Assembly (NCBI GenBank): GCA_039602395.1
Contig: JBCNJP010000025.1
Span: 39,421,355 to 39,485,354, forward strand
Reading direction: 5' to 3'
DNA: 64,000 nucleotides
Source of the DNA: Deinandra increscens subsp. villosa
Lineage: Eukaryota > Streptophyta > Magnoliopsida > Asterales > Asteraceae
The notes under the pieces were generated by a model. That model made no database searches. It saw only the letters and a list, made by a program, of their open reading frames with translations, and was not told the DNA's origin. Below, in pieces: positions 9,421-19,139 of this stretch. The position numbers and the translations under genes are program-made. Numbering within the stretch: the first letter of the stretch is position 1; each line of letters starts with the position of its first letter.

Positions 9421-9973
9421 TAATCGTACGGTTGCTGACAGTGAGATACTTGTGGTTTTTAAGTTAAAATGCATCGTTCTTATCTTTGAAAAACAGATTT
9501 TCAAAAATATCTTTTACAAAATTGTGTCAAGTGTTGATCGATCATTTTCATTTTTTTTTGTTATTCAATTTTTCTTTCGTTCATATGTTAGGGGGAGAAC
9601 ATTTGAAAATTCAAAAAATAGTATTTGTTTGAATTTTAGGGGGAGAAATTGGAAAATATAAAAAACATGATGAAAAATATGAGAAATTGATCCGACAAAA
9701 GCAAGAAATGATAGTACATCAGCATATTCGTTATCTGCCATGGATAGAGTAAATCTAAAGGCTGTAGGTTCTTGTATGATCTGTGAATGTGCGTGACTAA
9801 TCTGATATCTGCAAGTAAGATATAAACATAAAGCTTGCCTGATAATCTTTGGTTGTTTGCTTCCTGATGAATGCTATGTGATGATTCTAAAACAAAAATA
9901 GAATAAAGAGATATTCTGATGAATGCATGTTTTCATTTTGGAAGATTTAAACTTGTTTGATTTTCTTTATTTT
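9421..9973 (+). other. Noncoding 3' region of element 1 with two internal polypurine tracts
   Basis: No gene seen. The 12-mer TTAGGGGGAGAA occurs twice, at 9588-9599 and 9636-9647. A perfect 10-bp inverted repeat lies between and into them (AAAATTCAAA at 9606-9615 with TTTGAATTTT at 9628-9637). Multiple PPT-like tracts at this place are a Sirevirus trait. CTGATGAATGC occurs twice further down (near 9864 and 9916). This is where pol would be expected in a full element, but no trace of it is visible. Confidence 0.75.
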
Positions 9974-10214
9974 GTCAAACGATCGGACTTTTTCTGCGTA
10001 TCGTAAGATCGACCTGATTGTTGTTCGTTTGACGTTCTGCTTTATTTTTATTGGTGTTTCGTATAATCCATCGGACTTTCTCTGCGCGTTCGGAAGAACC
10101 GACCTGATTGTTGTTGGTTTATACAATTTCAACTTGTTTTTGCTTTCTTATTTTCTCAAATACTTGGGCTTTCTCTGCGTGTCGAAAGACCGACCTGATT
10201 GCTAGGTATTTGAG
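9974..10214 (+). other. Three tandem stem-loops with covarying stems and GNRA tetraloops
   Basis: Copy 1 outer stem: GTCAAACGA (9974-9982) with TCGTTTGAC (10025-10033). Copy 2: GTATAATCCA (10061-10070) with TGGTTTATAC (10115-10124), one mismatch. Copy 3: CTCAAATAC (10155-10163) with GTATTTGAG (10206-10214). The stems differ in sequence but all pair. Directly inside lies a short second stem: TCGG/TCGA (with a G-U pair), TCGG/CCGA and TTGG/CCGA. Next comes a conserved loop, ACTTTYTCTGCG. The apical hairpins are ATC-GTAA-GAT, GTTC-GGAA-GAAC and GTC-GAAA-GAC, each with a GNRA tetraloop. CCTGATTG follows every copy. Copies 1 and 3 are both followed by GTTCTGCTTTATTTTT. This pattern points to a selected RNA structure, perhaps for packaging, dimerisation or Gag binding. 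I do not recognise it as a named family. Confidence 0.75.
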
Positions 10215-10894
10215 GTTCTGCTTTATTTTTGCATGACTCATCAAGGATGCTTAAATCTCAAATAAAAGTTACTTCTGTATGATAAACATGATGATTTGCT
10301 AGTATTTCTGATAGACTAGAGGCCGAGTTATCAGTGCATGATAAAATTAACCTTAAAGCATATCTGAAAACGATAAATATGATTGGTGCATGTTGAAATA
10401 AACAATCAGTGTTGTATTTGCGATTATCTTGGCTTGCATGCTGATTAAGACCGAAATTGAAATGTGCTAGATGCGTTATGTCTGATATGATCTTGCGTCA
10501 TGATCTTTCTCACAAAATACCAAAAATAGAGTTTGTTTTTGCATTGCATTTACATTTTATTTTAGAAAAATACAAAAAGATTTTTGGTGTGTTTTAGCAT
10601 AAGTTTGAAAAATCAAAAAGATTTTAGGTTTGTTTTGATATAAACTTTCTAAAAGCCAAAAAGATTTTACTTCTTATTTGTTTTCGGTTGATCGACACAA
10701 GATACAAAAAAAAAAAACATTTTCAAAATTTCTATCTTGGATTCTCGAAGAGAAGTTTTGCACCAAGATTATTTATGTTGGCCAGGTACTCAAAGGAAAG
10801 AGTTCATCACAACTTCAAGTCTTCTGAAGCTGTTGATAAAGATGAGAGAAATTGTTCATCGTCAAGTATTCAAAGATCAAGCTACCATCAAGTT
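10215..10894 (+). repeat. AT-rich noncoding sequence with a short triplicated motif
   Basis: No gene seen. Between 10565 and 10680 a roughly 42-bp AT-rich motif occurs three times, imperfectly. Each copy has (C)AAAAAGATTTT, and the first two also have GAAAAAT...TGTTTT. An A12 run lies at 10706-10717. Open frames at 10688-10975 and 10737-11003 run through the polypurine tract towards the LTR, lack homology I recognise and are not called. Confidence 0.6.
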
Positions 10895-10962
10895 GAAGGG
10901 GAGTTTGTTCGAAGAATGTGTTTTAACTGGCGAACAGATACTGCACATGACGAGGGGGAGTT
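10895..10962 (+). other. Duplicated polypurine tract before the 3' LTR (element 1)
   Basis: The PPT that would prime plus-strand synthesis is GAGGGGGAGTT at 10952-10962, touching the 3' LTR. A near copy, GAAGGGGAGTTTGTT, lies at 10895-10909 and even repeats the TTTGTT that spans the PPT/LTR border. It is therefore a duplicated PPT/LTR junction. Confidence 0.85.
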
Positions 10963-11319
10963 TGTTGATACATAACTGTGCGTCACGTGAAGTATCTAAA
11001 TGAGACGATGTGAAGGTTCAAGACAAGTTCATGCTGCAGGCCGAACTTGGTCCGAACTTGAGGTTCGGACTAGCCGAACTTGGAGTTCGGAGGGAGTTCG
11101 GAGCAGACGTGTATATATAGGAACTTGTGCTTTGAATGTATGCACGAGTGAGAGAGACCAGTTCTTAACTATGTGTTTTGAGTGTGTTTCTCTAGAGAGC
11201 TTAAGAGAGAGTTTGTAATTGAGTCTATGTTGATTTCAATAATACAAACTATTATTTACGCACCGTGTTCTCTCTACGATCAAGCAAACCTTCAGTAAGA
11301 TCCGTCTTACGGTTTTTCA
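10963..11319 (+). repeat. 3' LTR of element 1 (357 bp)
   Basis: Same length and ends as the 5' LTR, with six substitutions. Its TATA box is at 11112-11121. The poly(A)-like site reads AATAAT (11239-11244) instead of AATAAA. Confidence 0.95.
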
Positions 11320-11324
11320 AATAA
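11320..11324. repeat. 5-bp target site duplication (right), AATAA
   Basis: Matches 6300-6304. The satellite resumes in register directly after it (GTTGTGCATAGAACC), so the insertion removed no array sequence. Confidence 0.93.
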
Positions 11325-11367
11325 GTTGTGCATAGAACCAATAAGGTGTGTTTAGGGGCTACAAGGG

Positions 11368-14300
11368 TCAGTTGGAACCAATGATTGCCCAATAAGGTGT
11401 GTATATAACCAATAAGTTGTTTTTAGGACCAATGATGGCCAATAAGTTGTATTTATGACCAATTATGGCCCAATAAGCTGTACTTAGGGGAAATGAGGGC
11501 CAGTTGGACCGATGAGTCCAAATAAGGTGTGTATATAACCAATAAGTTGTGCATAGGACCAATAAGGTGTGTTTAGGGGCAACGAGGGCCAGTTGGGACC
11601 AATGATGACCAAATAAAGTTGGTATATAACCCAAAAGTTGTGTAAAAGACGAATGATGGGAAATAAGTTGTGTTTAGGACCAATGATGGCCCAATAAGGT
11701 GTGTTTAGGGTCAATGAAGGTCAGTTGGGACCAATGAGTCCCAATAAGGTGTGTATATAACCAATTAGTTGTGCATAGGACCAGGGTAACAAGGATCAGT
11801 TGGGATAATGATGGCCCAATAAGGTGTGTATATAACCAATAAGTTGTGTTTAGGACCGATGATGGCCAATAAGTTATGTTTAGGACCAATGATGGCCCAA
11901 TAAGGTGTGTTTAGGGCCAATGAGGGTCAGTTGAGACCAATGAGTCCTAATAAGGTGTGTATATAACAATAAGTTGTGTATAGGACAAAAAAGGTGTGTT
12001 TAGGGGCAACGGGGGTCAGTTGGGACCAATGATGGCCCAATAAGGTGTGTATATAACTAATAATTTGTGCATAGGACCAAAAAGGTGTGTTTAGGGGCTA
12101 CGAGGGTTAGCTGGGACAAATGATGGCCCAATAAGGTGTGTATATAACCAATATGTTGTGTTTAGAATCAATGATGGCCAATAATTTATGTTTAGGACCA
12201 CTGATAGCCTAATAAGGTGTGTTTAGGGGCAATGAGAGTCAGTTGGGACCAATGAGTCCCAATAAGGTGTGTTTAGGGGCAAAGAGGGTAAATTGGGGCC
12301 AATGATGACCCAATAAGGTGTGTATATAACCAATAAGTTGTGTGTAGGACCTATGATGGCAAATAAGTTGTGTTTAGGACTAATTATGGCCCAATAATGT
12401 GTGTTTAGGGGAAATGAGGGTCAGTTGGGACCAATGAGTCCCAATAAGGTGTGTATATAAACAATAAGTTATGCATAGGACCAATAAGTTGTGTTTAGAG
12501 GCAGCGAGGTTCAGTTGGGACCAATGATGGCCCAATAAGGTGTGTATATAACCAATAAGTTGTTTTTAGGACCTATGATGGCAAATAAGTTGTGTTTAGG
12601 ACCAATTATGGCCCAATAAGGTGTGTTTAGGGGAAATAAGGGTCAGTTGGGACCAATGAGTCCCAATAAGGTGTGTATATAACCAATAAGTTGTGCATAT
12701 GACCAATAAGGTGTGTTTAGGGGTAACGAGTACCAATTGGGACCAATGATGACCCAATAAGGTCGGTATACAACCCATAAGTTGGGTTAAAGACCAATGA
12801 TGGCCAATATGTTGTGTTTAGGACCAATGATGGCCCAATAAGGTGTGTTTAGGGTCAATGAGGGTCAGTTGGGACCAATGAGTCGCAATAAGGTGTGTAT
12901 ATAACCAATAAGTTGTGCAGAGGACCAATAAGGTGTGTTTAGGGGCAACGAGGGCTAGTTGGGACCAATGATGACCCAATAAGGTCGGTATATAACCCAT
13001 AAATTGTGTTAAAGACCAATGATGGCCCAATAAGGTGTGTTTATAACCAATAAGTTGTGTGTAGGACCAATGATGGCAAATAAGTTGTGTTTAGGACCTA
13101 TTATGGCCCTATAAGGTGTGTTTAGGGGCAATGAGGGTCGGTTACAACCAATGAGTCCCAATAAGGTGTGTATATAAACAATAAGTTGTGCATAAAACCA
13201 ATAAGGTGTGTTTAGGGGCTACGATGGTCAATTGGAACCAATGATTGCCCAATAAGGTGTGTATATAACCAATAAGTTGTTTTTAGGACCAATGATGGCC
13301 AATAAGTTGTATTTATGACCAATTATGGCCCAATAAGCTGTACTTAGGGGAAATGAGGGCCAGTTGGACCAATGAGTCCAAATAAGGTGTGTATATAACC
13401 AATAAGTTGTGCATAGGACCAATAAGGTGTGTTTAGGGCAACGAGGGCCAGTTGGGACCAATGATGACCCAATAAAGTTGGTATATAACCCATAAGTTGT
13501 GTTAAAGACGAATGATGGGCAATAAGTTGTGTTTAGGACCAATGATGGCCCAATAAGGTGTGTTTAGGGTCAATGATGGTCAGTTGGGACCAATGAGTCC
13601 CAATAAGGTGTGTATGTAACCAATTAGTTGTGCATAGGACCAGGGTAACAAGGATCAGTTGGGATAATGATGGCCCAATAAGGTGTGTATATAACCAATA
13701 AGTTGTGTTTAGGACCAATGATGGCCAATAAGTTATGTTTAGGACCAATGATGGCCCAATAAGGTGTGTTTAGGGCCAATGAGGGTCAGTTGAGACCAAT
13801 GAGTCCTAATAAGGTGTGTATATAACCAATAAGTTGTGCATAGGACCAAAAAGGTGTGTTTAGGGGCAACGGGGGTCAGTTGGGACCAATGATGGCCCAA
13901 TAAGGTGTGTATATAACTAAGCATTTGTGCATAGGACCAAAAAGGTGTGTTTAGGGGCAACGAGGGTTAGCTGGGACAAATGATGGCCCAATAAGGTGTT
14001 TATATAACCAATATGTTGTGTTTAGAATCAATGATGGCCAATAATTTATGTTTAGGACCACTGATAGCCTAATAAGGTGTGTTTAGGGGCAATGAGAGTC
14101 AGTTGGGACCAATGAGTCCCAATAAGGTGTGTTTAGGGGCAAAGAGGGTAAATTGGGGCCAATGATGACCCAATAAGGTGTGTATATAACCAATAAGTTG
14201 TGTGTAGGACCTATGATGGCAAATAAGTTGTGTTTAGGACCAATTATGGCCCAATAATGTGTGTTTAGGGGAAATGAGGGTCAGTTGGGACCAATGAGTC

Positions 14301-17300
14301 CCAATAGGGTGTGTATATAAACAATAAGTTATGCATAGGACCAATAAGTTGTGTTTAGAGGCAGCGAGGTTCATTTGGGACCAATAATGGCCCAATAAGG
14401 TGTGTATATAACCAATAAGTTGTTTTTAGGACCTATGATGGCAAATAAGTTGTGTTTAGGACCAATTATGGCCCAATAAAGTGTGTTTAGGGGAAATAAG
14501 GGTCAGTTGGGACAAATGAGTCCCAATAAGGTGTGTATATAACCAATAAGTTGTACATATGACAAATAAGGCGTGTTTAGGGGCAACGAGTGCCAGTTGG
14601 GACCAATGATGACCAAATAAGGTCGGTATATAACCCATAAGTTGTGTTGAAGACCAATGATGGCCAATAAGTTGTGTTTAGGACCAATGATGGCCCAATA
14701 AGGTGTGTTTAGGGTCAATGAGGGTCAGTTGGGACCAATGAGTCCCAATAAGGTGTGTATATAACCAATAAGTTGTGCAGAGGACCAATAAGGTGTGTTT
14801 AGGGGCAACGAGGGCTAGTTGGGACCAATGATGACCCAATAAGGTCGGTATATAACCCATAAATTGTGTTAAAGACCAATGATGGCCCAATAATGTGTGT
14901 TTATAACCAATAGGTTGTGTGTAGGACCAATGATGGCAAATAAGTTGTGTTTAGGACCTATTATGGCCCTATAAGGTGTATTTAGGGGCAATGAGGGTTA
15001 GTTACAACCAATGAGTCCCAATAAGGTGTGTATATAAACAATAAGTTGTGCATAAAACCAATAAGGTGTGTTTAGGGGCTACGAGGGTCAGTTGGAACCA
15101 ATGATTGCCCAATAAGGTGTGTATATAACCAATAAGTTGTTTTTAGGACCAATGATGGCCAATAAGTTGTATTTATGACCAATTATAGCCCAATAAGCTT
15201 TACTTAGGGGAAATGAGGGCCAGTTGGACCAATGAGTCCAAATAAGGTGTGTATATAACCAATAAGTTGTGCATAGGACCAATAAGGTGTGTTTAGGGGC
15301 AACGAGGGCCAGTTGGGACCAATGATGACCCAATAAAGTTGGTATAAAACCAATAAGTTGTGTTAAAGACGAATGATGGGCAATAAGTTGTGTTTAGGAC
15401 CAATGATGGCCCAATAAGGTGTGTTTAGGGTCAATGATGGTCAGTTGGGACCAATGAGTCCCAATAAGGTGTGTATATAACCAATTAGTTGTGCATAGGA
15501 CCAGGGTAACAAGGATCAGTTGGGATAATGATGGCCCAATAAGGTGTGTATATAACCAATAAGTTGTGTTTAGGACCAATGATGGCCAATAAGTTATGTT
15601 TAGGACCAATGATGGCCCAATAAGGTGTGTTTAGGGCCAATGAGGGTCAGTTGAGACCAATGAGTCCTAATAAGGTGTGTATATAACCAATAAGTTGTGC
15701 ATAGGACCAAAAAGGTGTGTTTAGGGGCAACGGGGGTCAGTTGGGACCAATGATGGCCCAATAAGGTGTGTATATAACTAATCATTTGTGCATAGGACCA
15801 AAAAGGTGTGTTTAGGGGCAACGAGGGTTAGCTGGGACAAATGATGGCCCAATAAGGTGTTTATATAACCAATATGTTGTGTTTAGAATCAATGATGGCC
15901 AATAATTTATGTTTAGGACCACTGATAGCCTAATAAGGTGTGTTTAGGGGCAATGAGAGTCAGTTGGGACCAATGAGTCCCAATAAGGTGTGTTTAGGGG
16001 CAAAGAGGGTAAATTGGGGCCAATGATGACCCAATAAGGTGTGTATATAACCAATAAATTGTGTGTAGGACCTATGATGGCAAATAAGTTGTGTTTAGGA
16101 CCAATTATGGCCCAATAATGTGTGTTTAGGGGAAATGAGGGTCAGTTGGGACCAATGAGTCCCAATAGGGTGTGTATATAAACAATAAGTTATGCATAGG
16201 ACCAATAAGTTGTGTTTAGAGGCAGCGAGGTTCATTTGGGACCAATAATGGCCCAATAAGGTGTGTATATAACCAATAAGTTGTTTTTAGGACCTATGAT
16301 GGCAAATAAGTTGTGTTTAGGACCAATTATGGCCCAATAAAGTGTGTTTAGGGGAAATAAGGGTCAGTTGGGACCAATGAGTCCCAATAAGGTGTGTATA
16401 TAACCAATAAGTTGTACATATGACAAATAAGGCGTGTTTAGGGGCAACGAGTGCCAGTTGGGACCAATGATGACCAAATAAGGTCGGTATATAACCCATA
16501 AGTTGTGTTGAAGACCAATGATGGCCAATAAGTTGTGTTTAGGACCAATGATGGCCCAATAAGGTGTGTTTAGGGTCAATGAGGGTCAGTTGGGACCAAT
16601 GAGTCCCAATAAGGTGTGTATATAACCAATAAGTTGTGCAGAGGACCAATAAGGTGTGTTTAGGGGCAACGAGGGCTAGTTGGGACCAATGATGACCCAA
16701 TAAGGTCGGTATATAACCCATAAATTGTGTTAAAGACCAATGATGGCCCAATAAGGTGTGTTTATAACCAATAGGTTGTGTGTAGGACCAATGATGGCAA
16801 ATAAGTTGTGTTTAGGACCTATTATGGCCCTATAAGGTGTATTTAGGGGCAATGAGGGTTAGTTACAACCAATGAGTCCCAATAAGGTGTGTATATAAAC
16901 AATAAGTTGTGCATAAAACCAATAAGGTGTGTTTAGGGGCTACGAGGGTCAGTTGGAACCAATGATTGCCCAATAAGGTGTGTATATAACCAAAAAGTTG
17001 TTTTTAGGACCAATGATGGCCAATAAGTTGTATTTATGACCAATTATGGCCCAATAAGCTTTACTTAGGGGAAATGAGGGCCAGTTGGACCAATGAGTCC
17101 AAATAAGGTGTGTATATAACCAATAAGTTGTGCATAGGACCAATAAGGTGTGTTTAGGGGCAACGAGGGCCAGTTGGGACCAATGATGACCCAATAAAGT
17201 TGGTATAAAACCAATAAGTTGTGTTAAAGACGAATGATGGGCAATAAGTTGTGTTTATGACCAATGATGGCCCAATAAGGTGTGTTTAGGGTCAATGAGG

Positions 17301-18160
17301 GTCAGTTGGGACCAATGAGTCCCAATAAGGTGTGTATATAACCAATTAGTTGTGCATAGGACCAGGGCAACAAGGATCAGTTGTTATAATGATGGCCCAA
17401 TAAGGTGTGTATATAATCAATAAGTTGTGTTTCGGACCAATGATGGCCAATAAGTTATGTTTAGGACCAATGATGGCCTAATAAGGTGTGTTTAGGGCCA
17501 ATGAGGGTCAGTTGAGACCAATGAGTCCAACTAAGGTGTGTATATAACCAATAAGTTGTGCATAGGACCAAAAAGGTATGTTTAGGGGCAACGGGGGTCA
17601 GTTGGGACCAATGATGGCCCAATAAGGTGTGTGTATAACCAATAATTTGTGCGTAGGACCAAAAAGGTGTGTTTAGGGGCAACGAGGTTAGCTGGGACAA
17701 ATGATGGCCCAATAAGGTGTGTATATAACCAATATGTTGTGTTTAGAATCAATGATGGCCAATAATTTATGTTTAGGACCACTGATAGCCTAATAAGGTG
17801 TGTTTAGTGGCAATGAGAGTCAGTTGGGACCAATGAGTCCCAATAAGGTGTGTTTAGGGGCAAAGAGGGTAAATTAGGGCCAATGATGACCCAATAAGGT
17901 TTGTATATAACCAATAAGTTGTGTGTAGGACCTATGATGGCAAATAAGTTGTGTTTAGGACCAATTATGGCCCAATAATGTGTGTTTAGGGGAATTGAGG
18001 GTCAGTTGGGACTAATGAGTCCCAATAAGGTGTGTATATAAATAATAAGTTATGCATAGGACCAATAAGTTGTGTTTAGAGGCAACGAGGTTCAGTTGGG
18101 ACCAATGATGGCCCAATAAGGTGTGTATATAACCAATAAGTTGTTTTTAGGACCTATTAT
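11368..18160. repeat. 1.86-kb higher-order repeat, three full copies plus a partial
   Basis: The same module string begins at 11368, 13228, 15088 and 16949 (spacings 1860, 1860, 1861). Independent anchors agree: 12818, 14678 and 16539; 13739 and 15600. Rare variants such as AAAGTTGGTATA and CAGGGTAACAAGG sit at the same place in each copy. The third and fourth copies also share private variants (GGTATAAAACCAATAAG near 15342 and 17203). The fourth copy departs from the pattern near 18160, where several modules are missing. Confidence 0.85.
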
Positions 18161-18489
18161 GGCCCAATAAGGTATGTTTAGGGGAAATAAGGGTCAGTTG
18201 GGACCAATGAGTCCCAATAAGGTGTGTATATAACCAATATGTTGTGTTTAGAATCAATGATGGCCAATAATTTATGTTTAGGACCACTGATAGCCTAATA
18301 AGGTGTGTTTAGGGGCAATGAGAGTCAGTTGGGACCAATGAGTCCCAATAAGGTGTGTTTAGGGGCAAAGAGGGTAAATTGGGGCCAATGATGACCCAAT
18401 AAGGTGTGTATATAACCAATAAGTTGTGTGTAGGACCTATGATGGCAAATAAGTTGTGTTTAGGACCAATTATGGCCCAATAATGTGTG

Positions 18490-18494
18490 TTTAG
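18490..18494. repeat. 5-bp target site duplication (left), TTTAG
   Basis: TTTAG precedes the TGTTGGAAC start of element 2 and is repeated at 22450-22454. The empty-site version of the same satellite string is present at about 24930-25100. Confidence 0.93.
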
Positions 18495-18638
18495 TGTTGG
18501 AACTTTTAATAAGTATGACTGACGCCATCAAATCTATTCTCGAATAATTCGGTTGAAGAATCCATTGTGATTTGATTCAGAGACGCGGGTTGTGATGCTC
18601 GAGGCTTGCAAGTTTGGACCGAAGACGTTTTCTGGAAA

Positions 18639-18701
18639 AGTCAACCGTTCGGGTCAACGGTCAACGTAAAAGTCAACGGAAGATCGGTTCGAGCGAGTCA
18701 A
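18639..18701 (-). promoter_or_regulatory. Cluster of five W-box-type motifs, TTGAC(C/T), in the LTR
   Basis: RGTCAA occurs five times in 63 bp on the plus strand (GTCAA starts at 18640, 18653, 18660, 18672 and 18697). Read on the minus strand every one is TTGACC or TTGACT, the core bound by WRKY transcription factors. They lie about 120-180 bp upstream of the TATA box. The cluster is repeated in the 3' LTR. The sequence suggests stress- or defence-responsive transcription, which is inferred, not shown. Confidence 0.65.
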
Positions 18702-18707
18702 GCTTCA

Positions 18708-18739
18708 TATTAATTAAATCATCTTTGATTTAATTAATA
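18708..18739. other. Perfect 14-bp inverted repeat with a 4-nt loop in the LTR
   Basis: The left arm 18708-18721 (ending AATTAAATCA) and right arm 18726-18739 (beginning TGATTTAATT) are exact reverse complements around TCTT. It lies between the W-box cluster and the TATA box, and could form a cruciform or bind a dimeric AT-rich factor. Confidence 0.85.
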
Positions 18740-18822
18740 ATAATTATGTCATTTGTTTATTTGTATTTAGCTCATTTTATGTGTGTTAGCTAGTTAGTGG
18801 GCTAGTGAGCACATGGGCTCTC

Positions 18823-18832
18823 TATATATAGG
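18823..18832 (+). promoter_or_regulatory. Predicted LTR TATA box, TATATATAGG (element 2)
   Basis: The same ten bases as the TATA box of element 1, again followed by AA and, 60-90 bp downstream, by CTAGAGAGA motifs. The 3' LTR carries an identical copy. Confidence 0.7.
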
Positions 18833-19127
18833 AAGGGTTAGCTCCATTAGATAGAAGATGAATAAGTGATGAATAATGAAAGAATAAGGATGTTCTAGAG
18901 AGATGTGAGCTATCATTCTAGAGAGAGAGAGTCACCATGGATTTCCTATGACGAGTTTTGTAATCATTCGGTTCGTTGTAATCATTCAACAATAATCAAT
19001 GAATCGTTTGATCTTTCATTTTCTTGTCATTTATTATCTTATGATTCTCTACATCCCGTCTCCCCTCAATCTCACCTTCGTTCTTGCTCAAGATCGGGAT
19101 TCTCGATGTGAAATCGGTCCTGACAAA

Positions 19128-19139
19128 TGGTATCAGAGC
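19128..19139 (+). other. Primer-binding site for initiator tRNA-Met (element 2)
   Basis: TGGTATCAGAGC, two bases after the 5' LTR, is a perfect complement of the plant initiator tRNA-Met 3' end. Confidence 0.95.

Larger units (their letters stand above)
6305..11319 (+). mobile_element. Non-autonomous Ty1/copia-type LTR retrotransposon, probably Sirevirus-derived
   Basis: Complete 5,015-bp element on the plus strand: 5' LTR (6305-6661), tRNA-Met primer-binding site (6664-6675), damaged gag (7154-9420), about 1.5 kb of noncoding sequence with several polypurine tracts, and 3' LTR (10963-11319), flanked by AATAA duplications. I find no protease, integrase, reverse transcriptase or RNase H in the 1.5 kb after gag, so mobilisation would need a relative's Pol in trans. 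A Sirevirus (SIRE/Maximus lineage) origin is inferred from the multiple polypurine tracts, the palindrome-rich GTTCGG sequence in LTR and leader, and the Gag with coiled coil. There is no pol to confirm it. The two LTRs differ at 6 of 357 positions by my reading (about 1.7%). At commonly used plant rates that suggests an insertion around a million years old or less. Confidence 0.93.
11320..18494. repeat. Satellite array, segment II
   Basis: Same modular satellite as segment I, with no gene. It is the most regular part of the left-hand family and is ordered into 1.86-kb higher-order units. It ends at the TTTAG target duplication of the second element. Confidence 0.95.
18495..19125 (+). repeat. 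5' LTR of element 2 (631 bp)
   Basis: Starts TGTTGGAACTTTTAATAAG and ends GGTCCTGACA. It contains five W-box-type motifs, a 14-bp perfect inverted repeat, a TATA box and a duplicated TTCTAGAGAGA (18893 and 18916). Open frames inside it (for example 18905-19111) are not considered genes. Confidence 0.95.

Noticed and set aside
9856..9950. CTGATGA motifs suggesting hammerhead ribozyme cores, as in retrozymes
   Set aside because: The required GAAA after stem II and the third stem are not present at either CTGATGAATGC copy, and the element is much larger than a retrozyme.
9974..10214. Hammerhead or other known self-cleaving ribozyme in the triple stem-loops
   Set aside because: The core reads CCTGATTG, not CTGANGA, on the plus strand, and the minus strand also lacks the hammerhead core. 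I could not match it to a known ribozyme, so only a structured RNA is claimed.
10688..11218. Plus-strand open frames near the end of element 1 (10688-10975, 10737-11003, 11000-11218) as a possible env-like or accessory gene
   Set aside because: They run through the polypurine tract and into the LTR, overlap each other and show no signal peptide, membrane segment or family motif.
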